Origin: Mucilaginibacter sp. OK098 | GTDB taxonomy: Bacteria > Bacteroidota > Bacteroidia > Sphingobacteriales > Sphingobacteriaceae | Direction of reading: 5' to 3' | NCBI RefSeq assembly: GCF_900142915.1 | Contig: NZ_FRCM01000003.1 | Location: 248,504 to 312,503 of the forward strand | DNA: 64,000 nucleotides | Notes under the pieces: generated by a model | Databases searched by the model: none | Seen by the model: the letters and a program-made list of their open reading frames with translations, nothing else | Told to the model about the DNA's origin: nothing | Part shown: in pieces, positions 45,894 through 52,966 of the stretch | Layout of the letters: every line of letters starts with the position of its first letter | How positions within the stretch are numbered: the stretch's first letter is position 1 | Program-made: the position numbers and the translations under genes

Positions 45894-46910
45894 TTAAACC
45901 ATTTCCACTATTGCTTTTATTACGCCGTTAGCGGGGTTTAGCCAACCCTCAAATTCATCCTTCACCTGGTCAAAATAAACGCGGTGAGTGATATAAGTGG
46001 TTGGGTCGACTATTTTTTTCTTCATTGAAGAAATTACATGCTCAAAATCTTCTCTTGTTGCATTCCTGCTGCTCATGAGTGTTGCCTCTCTTTTGTGAAA
46101 CTCAGGATGGCTAAAGGAAATCTCTTCTTTCTGCAGCCCGATCAAAACGTACCTTGCTCCGTGCGACATGTATTGAAACGCATTATTAATGGCTTTTAAA
46201 TTTCCTGTTGCATCAATTACAACTGTTGGCATATCACCATTCGTGATTGATTTTAACTGCTCCGTTACATCAGCGTCCATTGCATTAATGATGTGCTCCA
46301 CCTTTAACTTTTCCTTACAAAAGCTCAATCGGTCGTTGTTGACGTCAAGCGCAATCACACGCGCTCCCGCAATACGGGCAAATTCCATTGTTCCCAATCC
46401 AATAGGCCCCGCCCCAATCACTAAAACAAATTCATCTTTTGTTACTCCTGCTCTTTTTACCCCATGTGCGCCAATGGCCAAAGGTTCAACTAATGCCAAT
46501 GCATCAAAACTCAATCCATCACCATGAACCAAAGAATAAGATGGAACAGAAAGATATTCAACCATTCCTCCATCCTGATGCACGCCACACACTTTTATGT
46601 TCTCGCAGGCATTTTGCTTTCCTTTACGGCAGGCAATGCATTTACCACAAAAGAAATACGGAATGAATGTTACGGCCTCTCCAATCTCAAAACCCGGCGC
46701 TCCGTCAACCGCAATTAATCCACCTGAAAGCTCATGACCAAGAATGCGCGGATATTCAAAATAGGGTTGTGTTCCTTCAAAAGCATGTAAATCGGTCCCA
46801 CAAATTCCTATTCGCTTAATTTTTATGATGGCTTGTCCTGGTTTTAATTGGGGTTGTTCTCCAATTGCATATTCAAACTCGCCTGGTTTTGTACACACTA
46901 AAGTTTTCAT
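45894..46910 (-). CDS. Zinc-dependent medium-chain dehydrogenase of the fucose cassette
   Basis: The ATG at 46910 (MKTLVCTKPGEFEYAIGEQ) is the natural start, 16 nt after the previous gene; a longer frame would overlap it. The 338-residue protein has GICGTDLHAFEGTQP and GHELSGGLI for the catalytic zinc and four Cys in FFCGKCIACRKGKQNACENI for the structural zinc. VLVIGAGPIGLGTMEFA is the NAD(P) Rossmann loop. It should oxidise a sugar acid or alcohol in the fucose oxidation route; the exact step is not resolvable here. Confidence 0.85.
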   Translation of the reverse strand: MKTLVCTKPGEFEYAIGEQPQLKPGQAIIKIKRIGICGTDLHAFEGTQPYFEYPRILGHELSGGLIAVDGAPGFEIGEAVTFIPYFFCGKCIACRKGKQNACENIKVCGVHQDGGMVEYLSVPSYSLVHGDGLSFDALALVEPLAIGAHGVKRAGVTKDEFVLVIGAGPIGLGTMEFARIAGARVIALDVNNDRLSFCKEKLKVEHIINAMDADVTEQLKSITNGDMPTVVIDATGNLKAINNAFQYMSHGARYVLIGLQKEEISFSHPEFHKREATLMSSRNATREDFEHVISSMKKKIVDPTTYITHRVYFDQVKDEFEGWLNPANGVIKAIVEMV

Positions 46911-46926
46911 TTTCGTTTTATTAATT

Positions 46927-48003
46927 TCAAGCAGTAGTTGCCCGTCGAAACAAGGGCGCGATATCTGCTTCAATTAGATTTTTATTTTTTAATTCTTTCC
47001 AAAATTGCGTTGGAATATTTTTGTCAACCATTTCCAGGTTGGATTGAACACGATCCGCATTAGTTGTGTTTAATGCTATGCTTTTTATTCCGGGCACATT
47101 TAGTGCAAATTGTACACATGCTTCAGCGGGTTTAACATCAAACTTATTGCATGTTTCAAAAAACTCATCCCGCCATTTGTACAATGCCTCATTTTGCAAA
47201 GCACCTCTTTCAATCAGGCGATAGTCGAAATAATTACTACCTACCAGGAAGCCCGAATGAAACACTGCGGAATTAATTACATAAACACCTTTTGCCGCCA
47301 TCTCCGCAATAAAATCCAATAGTTCCTGCGAGTGACTTTTTATAGTCATACTGTTGGCAATCATGATCCAATCCAATTCTACATCCTTCGCTATCCGTTC
47401 TATGATTTTCCAATTTTTTGCACCCACACCGATAAACTGTACTTTTCCATGCTTTTTTAAATCATGCAATGCCTTGTACGCATTGAGAATATCATCGTAC
47501 AATTTCTCCGAATGCTCATGATCTTTTGCGGTATTGATGTATTCATCCGGATCATGAACAGAGACCATTTGAGGAAGATATCCATTAAGCAATTCATTAC
47601 CCTGTTCGAAACATTCGATAATGCCATCATAACTTATTTTTTGAACCGCATCATGTTTTAAACCCTTCCAAACACCGGGCTCGAAAGTTGGTTCTTTTGT
47701 TATTAGTTTGGTGCGAAACCAACCTAACTTGTTACTGATAATAACGTTTTCCCGCGGAATATTCAATTGCTTAAGACACTTTCCAAGCGTTTCCAGCGCA
47801 AGGCCTGCACCATACTTACCGGCAGAATCAAATACCACCTTTCCTTTCGATAAACGGACACATTCACTTACGATATTCAACTTCTCTTCATTTTGAAGAG
47901 CAATAAATAAGTTCCCTAAGCCACTGGTGCCAAAAATAACAGGCGGAAGATTCAGATGTGCTTTCTCCAACTCTTTTGGTGCTGTATTTTTATATTCCTT
48001 CAT
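46927..48003 (-). CDS. Aldo/keto reductase, probable L-fucose (D-threo-aldose) 1-dehydrogenase
   Basis: This 358-residue protein has the AKR tetrad: Asp and Tyr in VFDSAGKYGAGLALE, Lys in VIISNKLGWF and His in MVSVHDPDEY. The overall pattern (PVIFGTSGLGNLF start) is that of bacterial L-fucose dehydrogenases, which make L-fuconolactone from L-fucose with NAD(P). It lies between the symporter and the zinc dehydrogenase with gaps under 30 nt, so it is co-transcribed. No fucose isomerase, kinase or aldolase is present in the window, which supports an oxidative route. Confidence 0.8.
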   Translation of the reverse strand: MKEYKNTAPKELEKAHLNLPPVIFGTSGLGNLFIALQNEEKLNIVSECVRLSKGKVVFDSAGKYGAGLALETLGKCLKQLNIPRENVIISNKLGWFRTKLITKEPTFEPGVWKGLKHDAVQKISYDGIIECFEQGNELLNGYLPQMVSVHDPDEYINTAKDHEHSEKLYDDILNAYKALHDLKKHGKVQFIGVGAKNWKIIERIAKDVELDWIMIANSMTIKSHSQELLDFIAEMAAKGVYVINSAVFHSGFLVGSNYFDYRLIERGALQNEALYKWRDEFFETCNKFDVKPAEACVQFALNVPGIKSIALNTTNADRVQSNLEMVDKNIPTQFWKELKNKNLIEADIAPLFRRATTA

Positions 48004-48029
48004 TTGTGCTTCTTAATTTTAGTAACATA

Positions 48030-49343
48030 TTATAATGTTGCGCCAATCGGCGGTTCTTCTTCAAAATCAACTGCTTCAACCGTTTTATAACCCCTCCATC
48101 CGAAGTATGCTATGATCACAAAACAAATTAGTGGAACTATATAACCTAATTGGATATTGCCGGTTGAATCACTGATTACTCCGAAAATCCTTGGCAGAAT
48201 GGCGCCACCAACGATGGACATGATTAATAAACTACTCCCATATTCCGTATCGCCACCAAGGTCAGATATTCCGAGGGCAAAAATGGTTGGGAACATTACA
48301 GACATAAAAAAGCAAACCGACATCACTGCATAAACAGTGATCATTCCATGGGCTGTAACCGCTACGGTACATAACAAAATGTTGATAACGGCGTAAATTG
48401 TAAGCAACCTGTTTGGCTTAATGTATCGCATAAGGAAAGTTCCGAGAAAACGGCCGATTAAAAACATTATACCACAAGCGCCTAAGTAATCTGCGGCTTT
48501 CATTTCGCTTATGCCTGCAGATTTAGTAGCATACAATACAAATAAGCTAAAAACACAAACTTGCGCGCCTACATAAAAAAACTGTGCGATTACCGACCAG
48601 GTAAGATGTTTATGTTTAAACGCATGCAGAATATTTCGGCTTTTCTTTCTTCTTGTCACTTTGTGTTGAATCTTGGGCAACTCGGTTAATGCAAAAGCAA
48701 GGGCAATGAGTAATAATACAGTGCCCAAAATAAAATATGGAGTTTTAACTGAAGAAGCTTCTGATGCCAAGGCGATCCGTTTTACACTGGGTGCCATTGC
48801 ATTTAGTTGTTGTTCAGTATATACTTTGACAAGGATCACCCTTGCTCCAATAACAGGTGCAAGGGCAGCTGCCAACCCATTAAATGATTGGGCAAGATTC
48901 AGTCGTTGCGTACTCGTTTCGTGAGGGCCTAAAGCCGCCGCATACGGATTGGCCGCTGTTTCGAGAAATCCTAAACCACAGGCTATAACAAACAATGCAA
49001 ACAGAAAAAATAGATAAGACTGCGTGTTAGCAGCAGGGATAAATAAAAATGAACCGATTGAAAAAAACATTAACCCTGTTATGATGCCAACCTTATAACC
49101 AAATCTTTTCATTACATAACCGGCCGGTAAGGCTATAAGGAAATAAGCGATATAGACTGCTGAATCAACTAAGGTTGATTGTGTAGTTGTTAGTGTAAAC
49201 GATTTTTTTAAATGCGGGATCAGAATAGGATTCAGGTTGTTTGAAAACCCCCATAAAAAAAATAAAGTAGTCACTAAAATAAATGCAAACCCCGTTTTGG
49301 AAACTTTAGTCGTTGCTATGCTGTTGAGAGGTGAAGTGTTCAT
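48030..49343 (-). CDS. fucP: FucP-like L-fucose:proton symporter (MFS)
   Basis: The ATG at 49343 (MNTSPLNSIATTKVSKTGFA) gives 437 residues; an upstream TTG is unlikely. Twelve membrane segments are visible. The FucP signature region CGLGFLETAANPYAAALGP, QRLNLAQSFNGLAAALAP and a central loop with basic residues (KVTRRKKSRN) are present. It is the first gene of the cassette and carries L-fucose, or another 6-deoxy sugar, across the inner membrane. Confidence 0.9.
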   Translation of the reverse strand: MNTSPLNSIATTKVSKTGFAFILVTTLFFLWGFSNNLNPILIPHLKKSFTLTTTQSTLVDSAVYIAYFLIALPAGYVMKRFGYKVGIITGLMFFSIGSFLFIPAANTQSYLFFLFALFVIACGLGFLETAANPYAAALGPHETSTQRLNLAQSFNGLAAALAPVIGARVILVKVYTEQQLNAMAPSVKRIALASEASSVKTPYFILGTVLLLIALAFALTELPKIQHKVTRRKKSRNILHAFKHKHLTWSVIAQFFYVGAQVCVFSLFVLYATKSAGISEMKAADYLGACGIMFLIGRFLGTFLMRYIKPNRLLTIYAVINILLCTVAVTAHGMITVYAVMSVCFFMSVMFPTIFALGISDLGGDTEYGSSLLIMSIVGGAILPRIFGVISDSTGNIQLGYIVPLICFVIIAYFGWRGYKTVEAVDFEEEPPIGATL

Positions 49344-49373
49344 AAAATATGCATGAGAATTGGTGAAATTGGC

Positions 49374-49450
49374 TAACAACAAATTTATTAGCCAGCCTTA
49401 TGCTTATCATTGTATTAAATAGACTTTATTTTATATAAATCCGACTTTTT
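49374..49450 (-). promoter_or_regulatory. fucP promoter with 21-bp-spaced AraC half-sites
   Basis: Read on the minus strand, the half-sites AGTCGGATTTATAT (from 49446) and AGTCTATTTAAT (from 49425) are 21 bp apart. TAAATTTG (49387-49380) is the -7 box. No TTG sits 19 bp upstream of it, as expected for an activator-dependent promoter. The element faces fucP, with a leader of about 30 nt, and lies within the 127-bp space shared with the divergent AraC gene. A near-identical copy precedes the GH42 operon at 20608. Confidence 0.75.
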
Positions 49451-49470
49451 CCGAAATTTGAGGCTTCATC

Positions 49471-50349
49471 ATGAGTAAAAGATTATTTGGCTATAATTTT
49501 TCGTTATTGCACGTGGACCATGTTCAACTGAATGAAAAATGGAACTATACAAATGTAATTAGTCCTTATTATCGGATCTATTATATTGATGAGGGGGAAG
49601 GGCTTGTCTCAACCGGGCAGGACAAGATTAAACTTGAACAAGGCTATTTATATATTATTCCAAGCTTTACATTATGTAACTTATTTTGTAATGGATATTT
49701 AAGTCAGTATTTTCTTCACTTTTTTGAAGAATCTGCAGACAATATTTCACTCTTTGAAAATAACAGAAAAGTCATAAAGGTTTCAGCATGCGATATTGAT
49801 ATTGCGAACTTTAAGAGATTGCAGCAGATAAATCCAGGCAGGGGGATTAACAGGTCAGACAATCCAACGGTTTACGAAAAAAATACGTATTACAAAAGTT
49901 ACCAGGAGCTTAACAATACCGTTAACGATTCCGTTTATTTTGAGACCCACGGTATAGTAATCCAGTTGATTTCCCGCTTTTTAAATTCTCATCGGTTTAA
50001 CAGCAGGAACCCCGACCCCGTCCCTTCAAAAATATTAGATACAGCCAGGTATATCCAATTAAACCTGAAAGAAAATTTAACAGTTAGCTACTTAGCCAGC
50101 AGAGCAAACCTGCATCAGGATTATTTTTCAAGGTTATTTTTTAGATACACAGGGCAAAGGCCGTTAACTTATGTACACGAAAAGCGAATTGAACGGGCAC
50201 AATATTTAATTGCAACTACTACTTTGTCCTATAGTGAAGTCGCTGAGGTAACAGGGTTTGAAAACCTACCCCATTTCTCAAAAATTTTTAAAAAGGTTAC
50301 CAGCCTTACGCCAGGTGAGTATAAGAAACAAAACAGATTGATTTATTGA
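49471..50349 (+). CDS. AraC-family regulator of the fucose cassette
   Basis: This 292-residue protein has an AraC-type cupin half (GEGLVSTGQDKIKLEQGYLY at about 50-70, which resembles arabinose-binding pockets). Two helix-turn-helix motifs at the C-terminus include NLKENLTVSYLASRANLHQD and VAEVTGFENLPHFSKIFKK. It is transcribed away from fucP, the classic place for a local sugar-responsive activator. The paired half-sites next to fucP and before the GH42 operon are its likely targets; L-fucose or a metabolite is the likely inducer. Confidence 0.85.
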   Translation: MSKRLFGYNFSLLHVDHVQLNEKWNYTNVISPYYRIYYIDEGEGLVSTGQDKIKLEQGYLYIIPSFTLCNLFCNGYLSQYFLHFFEESADNISLFENNRKVIKVSACDIDIANFKRLQQINPGRGINRSDNPTVYEKNTYYKSYQELNNTVNDSVYFETHGIVIQLISRFLNSHRFNSRNPDPVPSKILDTARYIQLNLKENLTVSYLASRANLHQDYFSRLFFRYTGQRPLTYVHEKRIERAQYLIATTTLSYSEVAEVTGFENLPHFSKIFKKVTSLTPGEYKKQNRLIY

Positions 50350-50507
50350 ACATTATAAAATGCTTATGATGCATTTGGAGGCAGTAAAATATCGCCTCTT
50401 GCTATTATTCATTGAGGAAAGAAGATGGTATGGCGGCCTTGGAAATTCTTACTGTTCGAAAAAGAGAATTTCAATTCAGACTGGAATATTTACAATATAC
50501 ATTGTTA

Positions 50508-50593
50508 TTCGGCAATCATCGCCGAAAAGCAGCTTTTTTACAAATCAATTTATTTGCGTATCTTTTAGTTTTCGGCGACCATCGCCGAAAACT
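50508..50593. repeat. Pair of related inverted repeats
   Basis: Copy 1 (50508-50526) is TTCGGC-aatcatc-GCCGAA. Copy 2 (50567-50593) is a perfect 12-bp inverted repeat, AGTTTTCGGCGA-cca-TCGCCGAAAACT. Both share CATCGCCGAAAA and are followed by a T-rich run with TTTTTTTACA-like sequence, so the unit is duplicated over about 65 bp. They may be terminators for the AraC gene, or copies of a genome-wide small repeat. Confidence 0.6.
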
Positions 50594-50679
50594 ATTTTTT
50601 TACATGCCGATAGATTCGCAACTACGTAAAGAAATGTCCCGTTTGGTGCAGGGGGTAACAGCGGCCTGATCAATCCTCC

Positions 50680-50784
50680 CTATGGTTCATCAGAGCCGGT
50701 CCCTTTGTCCGGAAAAAGAATCTCGATGCCAAAGCCACCGTTTTTCTTTACGATCTTTTCCCGATTTAGAAGTATTTGTAACAT
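50680..50784 (-). CDS. Possible small protein downstream of the esterase
   Basis: A 34-codon frame starts at ATG 50784, 2 nt after the esterase stop, and ends at TAG 50680. It reads MLQILLNREKIVKKNGGFGI and ends FPDKGTGSDEP. It has protein-like composition and could be translationally coupled. I recognise no family; it may instead be the 5' end of a truncated gene. Confidence 0.25.
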   Translation of the reverse strand: MLQILLNREKIVKKNGGFGIEILFPDKGTGSDEP

Positions 50785-50786
50785 GA

Positions 50787-51693
50787 CTAACTGTTTAACT
50801 TATCTTTTAAAAAGTTGCTGGCTTCCTGCATCGCTTGTTCTCCCATCGAACCCATCCCGAAAAATCCATGTATATTTTCGTAATTTTTATAAACCGTTGG
50901 TACGCCTGCCTTTTGCAATTTTTCCGCATAGGCTTTTCCCTCATCTCTTAACGGATCGTAGTTGCAGGTAAAGATCATGGCCGGGGGCAGGCCTGAAAAA
51001 TCTGCCGAACGGAGAATTGATGCTTCTTCGAACAGAGCAGGATCAGCCACATAATTGTCCCAAAACCATTTCATGATCGCCGCTGTAAGCACATAGTCCT
51101 TCCCGCTTTCCTGGTATGATGGATGATTGGCACTGTAATGATCTGTCACAGGGTAGGTTGCGAACTGTGCTTTCAGCGCAATGCCTTGCTTTGTTAACAT
51201 CCTGGCGACATATAATGCCATATAACCGCCCGCACTGTCACCTGCTACCGCCATACTTCCGCTTGAACCTTTATATTCCGCAGCATGTTCGTGAAGCCAA
51301 ACAGCCGCTGCAACGCTGCTTTCTGGCCCTTGAGGATAGGGATGCTCGGGGGCCAGTTTATAAGCCACCGACATAATAATACAGCCTGTGTTTTTACAGA
51401 TCTGCCGACAAATTTCGTCATGCGTTTCCAATCCCATCAAAACAAAACCGCCACCGTGGTAATAACTGATCACAGGAAATGGCCCTTCACCAAAAGGTAT
51501 ATAAATGCGAACCGGGATGGCGTTGTGCGTAATGTTTTTACTGATCACGTTTGCCACAGCAGTGGGGCCGGGATCCGGCATAGCCTTCGCCATCGCGTTC
51601 CTTGTTTCTTCCAGGGGGCGCAAGGTTTAATTTGTCAAATCCGTGTTGCTTTGAGAAAGCTATCGTGTCTAAAACTTCTTTTGATAATGCCAT
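50787..51693 (-). pseudogene. HSL-type alpha/beta hydrolase (esterase) with an N-terminal frameshift
   Basis: The main frame (to 51623) encodes the oxyanion motif HGGGF, the nucleophile elbow GDSAGG, an acid region CNYDPLRDEG and the His in NIHGFFG, all typical of hormone-sensitive-lipase-like esterases. It has no convincing start. The N-terminus lies in another frame from ATG 51693 (MALSKEVLDTIAFSKQHGFD). Removing one base from the run of five G at 51614-51618 (plus strand) joins them as KLNLAPLEETRNAMAKAM. The intact protein would be about 301 residues. Either the gene is disrupted or the homopolymer was miscounted. Confidence 0.75.
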
Positions 51694-51716
51694 GATTTTA
51701 TTTTAAAAAATTAGTG

Positions 51717-51836
51717 TTATAAATTACCATCCTTAAAATTTTTTGGTTTCACCTTAAAATACTTTTCAAACAAACGGGAGAAATAGCTCATATTGGTAAA
51801 TCCCAGTATGTAGCCCGTTTCTGATACCGAACCCTC
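51717..51836 (-). pseudogene. C-terminal fragment of an AraC-family regulator
   Basis: Minus-strand translation gives VSETGYILGFTNMSYFSRLF followed by EKYFKVKPKNFKDGNL and a stop. This is the second helix-turn-helix of an AraC protein. Upstream sequence in the same frame (HWNSGDINQAQMTSSVRAEG) does not resemble the rest of that domain. The fragment is cut off at its 5' side. Confidence 0.65.
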
Positions 51837-52072
51837 GGCCCTAACCGATGAGGTCATTTGAGCCTGGTTGATATCGCCAGAATTCCAATGGTTCCAATAA
51901 GCCAGAATTCCGAAGAGTTTTGAGGCGTTTTTAGTTCAAATTAATGATGCTAACTAATTGGCAACCATTTTGTTAACAGTTAACTCCAGACTAATTTAGC
52001 GTTTAGAAGCAGGCCACCGAATAGGTCACCTGCGTGAGTCATAAAACCTGAGTAGTTATGCGATTTTTTGAG
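51837..52072. other. Non-coding stretch between the AraC fragment and the tRNA-Asp terminator
   Basis: I see no gene, repeat or conserved promoter here beyond AT-rich sequence and a weak TTAACAGTTAAC palindrome near 51972-51983. Confidence 0.4.
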
Positions 52073-52110
52073 CAAAAAAAACGCTTAAACCAGATGATTT
52101 AAGCGTTTTA
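52073..52110 (-). terminator. Terminator downstream of tRNA-Asp
   Basis: AAAACGCTTAAA and TTTAAGCGTTTT pair perfectly around an 8-nt loop. On the minus strand the stem runs into a T-tract, so it ends the tRNA transcript. Confidence 0.85.
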
Positions 52111-52132
52111 CGAAACCTTGCGGCTCTTTTTG

Positions 52133-52206
52133 CGGAATGGACGGGACTCGAACCCGCGACCCCATGCGTGACAGGCATGTATTCTAACCAGCTGAACTAC
52201 CACTCC
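52133..52206 (-). tRNA. tRNA-Asp (anticodon GTC)
   Basis: The minus strand folds as a cloverleaf. The acceptor arms are GGAGTGG and CCATTCC, with one G-T pair. The D loop contains AGCTGGTTAGA, the anticodon loop CTGTCAC carries GTC, and the T arm is GGGTTCGAGTCC. The CCA end is not encoded. Confidence 0.95.
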
Positions 52207-52217
52207 GTTTGGGATGG

Positions 52218-52247
52218 CAAATATACGCACCTTTTTGTTTTACACAA
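52218..52247 (-). promoter_or_regulatory. Promoter of tRNA-Asp
   Basis: The minus strand has TTG (52247-52245), 19 bp, then TATATTTG (52225-52218), an exact Bacteroidota housekeeping promoter, about 12 bp before the tRNA 5' end. Confidence 0.75.
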
Positions 52248-52330
52248 GCTGTTTTTCAAAAAAGTTTATTTTTAATGAAAAACACACCCGCATTGCCTTT
52301 TAAATCAGCTTTTTACATTTAAACCAAAGT

Positions 52331-52966
52331 TTATGCTACATTAAATTGTTGCTCTTTTTGGCTGTAATTTATCCATTCGGCCACCAAAAGGTTAGGGACC
52401 CAGCTTAAAAAAGCTATGATGAGGTAATTATTTTCAAAACCTACACCACTACCGAGTACGGTAAAAAGCCAGATATAGAACCGTAAGGTTACCGCGCCAA
52501 AAGCCAGGGCATAGCTTCTCCGCATCATTTTAATATGATCGTTAACGCGGCCGTTCATTACCAGCAGCCACGCTGCAAGAGTAAAAGCTACCCAAAGCGT
52601 GTTTTGCAGCAGGAAGGATATAAATACGCCTGTACCGCGATTAACAAACAGCGTCATAATATAAGCCCCGGGCGCGGCAAAAAATAAAACTCCGAACACA
52701 TAAAACTTACCAAACACCTTATGTAAGGCGCGGTTATTATAAACCATTTTTGAGAACTGAAAAAAACCGATCATTAATATTATGCTGCTGCCAATAATGT
52801 GGCAATAAAAGGCAGGCAGGTACCAGCCGGTTTTAACTGCAGCTTGTTTTATTTGTAAAAAAGTTGAATTGTTTTTAAAATCATAATACTGGAAAAATGT
52901 ACCAGCGCATAAAATCACGATCCAGAAAAAAGCAAAATACCATAATACCCTCCCTACTAGTTTCAT
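52331..52966 (-). CDS. DUF2306-type integral membrane protein
   Basis: This 211-residue protein has about six to seven hydrophobic segments and the family motifs NNRALHKVFGKFYVFG and NDHIKMMRRSYALAFG. Function of the family is not established. Its ATG overlaps the stop of the preceding lipoprotein gene (ATGA), so the two are translationally coupled and probably co-regulated. Confidence 0.8.
   Translation of the reverse strand: MKLVGRVLWYFAFFWIVILCAGTFFQYYDFKNNSTFLQIKQAAVKTGWYLPAFYCHIIGSSIILMIGFFQFSKMVYNNRALHKVFGKFYVFGVLFFAAPGAYIMTLFVNRGTGVFISFLLQNTLWVAFTLAAWLLVMNGRVNDHIKMMRRSYALAFGAVTLRFYIWLFTVLGSGVGFENNYLIIAFLSWVPNLLVAEWINYSQKEQQFNVA

Larger units (their letters stand above)
50350..50786. 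other. Intergenic region with two GC-rich palindromes and little coding signal
   Basis: Two related hairpins stand out (listed separately). Overlapping plus-strand open frames across them encode repeated low-quality sequence and are not called. On the minus strand a 34-codon frame (50784-50680) begins 2 nt after the esterase stop. Confidence 0.4.

Noticed and set aside
46911..46973. Extra 21 N-terminal residues on the zinc dehydrogenase
   Set aside because: They overlap the end of the AKR gene and do not resemble the family; ATG 46910 fits better.
49344..49382. TTG start giving 13 more residues on fucP
   Set aside because: It would run into the -7 box of the predicted promoter, and the ATG at 49343 is natural.
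50360..50669. Plus-strand open frames of 85-89 codons across the two hairpins
   Set aside because: The translation repeats GNHRRKAAF/GDHRRKLFF because of the palindromes, with no signal, domain or start context; it looks non-coding.
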